NCBI GenBank assembly: GCA_039592335.1
Contig: JBDHBX010000025.1
Span: 3,002 to 67,001, forward strand
Length of the DNA: 64,000 nucleotides
Direction: 5' to 3'
Origin: WVYX01 sp039592335
GTDB taxonomy: Bacteria > Gemmatimonadota > Gemmatimonadetes > Gemmatimonadales > GWC2-71-9
In this document: piece after piece, positions 63,923 through 64,000 of the stretch
Numbering within the stretch: position 1 is the stretch's first letter
Layout of the letters: each line of letters opens with the position of its first letter
Translations under genes and position numbers: made by a program
Notes under the pieces: model-generated
Databases searched by the model: none
What the model saw: only the letters and a program-made list of their open reading frames with translations
What the model was told of the DNA's origin: nothing

Positions 63923-64000
63923 CTACTCGGCCGCGTAGCGCGGGTCCTCACGAGCCAGCGTGATCAACTGCTTGATCGACTCGGTAATGTCCCTGGCCAG
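63923..64000 (-). CDS. C-terminal end of an unidentified gene (cut by window edge)
   Basis: The last 25 codons of a minus-strand frame, ending ITLAREDPRYAAE and TAG at 63923-63925. Base composition and codon use (GAG, CTG, CGC) match the other genes, and the frame is open to the window edge. Too short to name. Confidence 0.5.
   Translation of the reverse strand: MARDITESIKQLITLAREDPRYAAE

Overview
The window is high-GC DNA from a diderm bacterium. Nearly every gene lies on the minus strand, so the reading order runs from high to low coordinates; only the first gene (164-1372) is on the plus strand. The organism is probably a member of the Gemmatimonadota or a close relative. This is an inference from the six-bladed propeller lipoprotein, the DUF2723 membrane protein, the tilS-hpt-ftsH-folP-cdaA run, the division cluster without mraZ, and the chemosensory genes tied to MglA, roadblock and PATAN proteins. 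No 16S gene is present to confirm it. Genes are packed tightly, and many junctions are 4-nt ATGA or GTGA overlaps. I see no IS elements, prophage, CRISPR array or plasmid genes.

Layout in transcription order. (1) 64000-58805: the end of an unidentified gene, a VOC-fold protein, class I fumarase, a radical SAM enzyme, a 56-aa protein with a strong terminator, a small membrane protein and a TerB-like protein. (2) 58798-49431: tilS, hpt, ftsH, folP, cdaA (c-di-AMP synthase), a DUF2723 membrane protein, yggS, divIVA and a purine nucleoside phosphorylase. (3) 48604-43531: ileS, a DksA-type zinc-finger gene, lspA and rluD. (4) 43529-26509: a chemosensory cluster that follows rluD with no promoter-sized gap. 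It holds cheW, cheY, cheA, cheC, an 876-aa TPR protein, two DUF4388/PATAN-TPR proteins, a TPR-roadblock protein, two small roadblock proteins, an MglA-type GTPase, a 662-aa protein with two DnaA-like AAA+ domains, then cheR, cheD, cheB, two cheW genes and another TPR protein. It has no methyl-accepting receptor and no flagellar gene. (5) 26572-23348: a membrane metallopeptidase, a small membrane protein, tRNA-Val, a secreted TPR protein and tRNA-Asp behind a good sigma70-type promoter. (6) 23271-8168: the division and cell-wall cluster rsmH-ftsL-ftsI-murE-murF-mraY-murD-ftsW-murG-murC-ftsQ-ftsA-ftsZ. (7) 8166-1379: an M23 peptidase, a divergent hisA, a vWA-like membrane protein, ftsY and recG. 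RecG converges on the propeller lipoprotein.

The most unusual region is block 4. It has the parts of a signalling and polarity device: a CheA/CheY phosphorelay, CheC/CheD/CheB/CheR adaptation, a Ras-like GTPase with roadblock partners, PATAN adaptors and TPR scaffolds. These are fused into one transcription unit with a tandem DnaA-type ATPase that lacks the DNA-binding domain of DnaA. By analogy with Myxococcus MglA/MglB and cyanobacterial PATAN proteins it may control type IV pili or surface motility, but no pilus gene is in the window. There is no gene-free stretch longer than 300 bases; bases 1-163 hold nothing I can assign.
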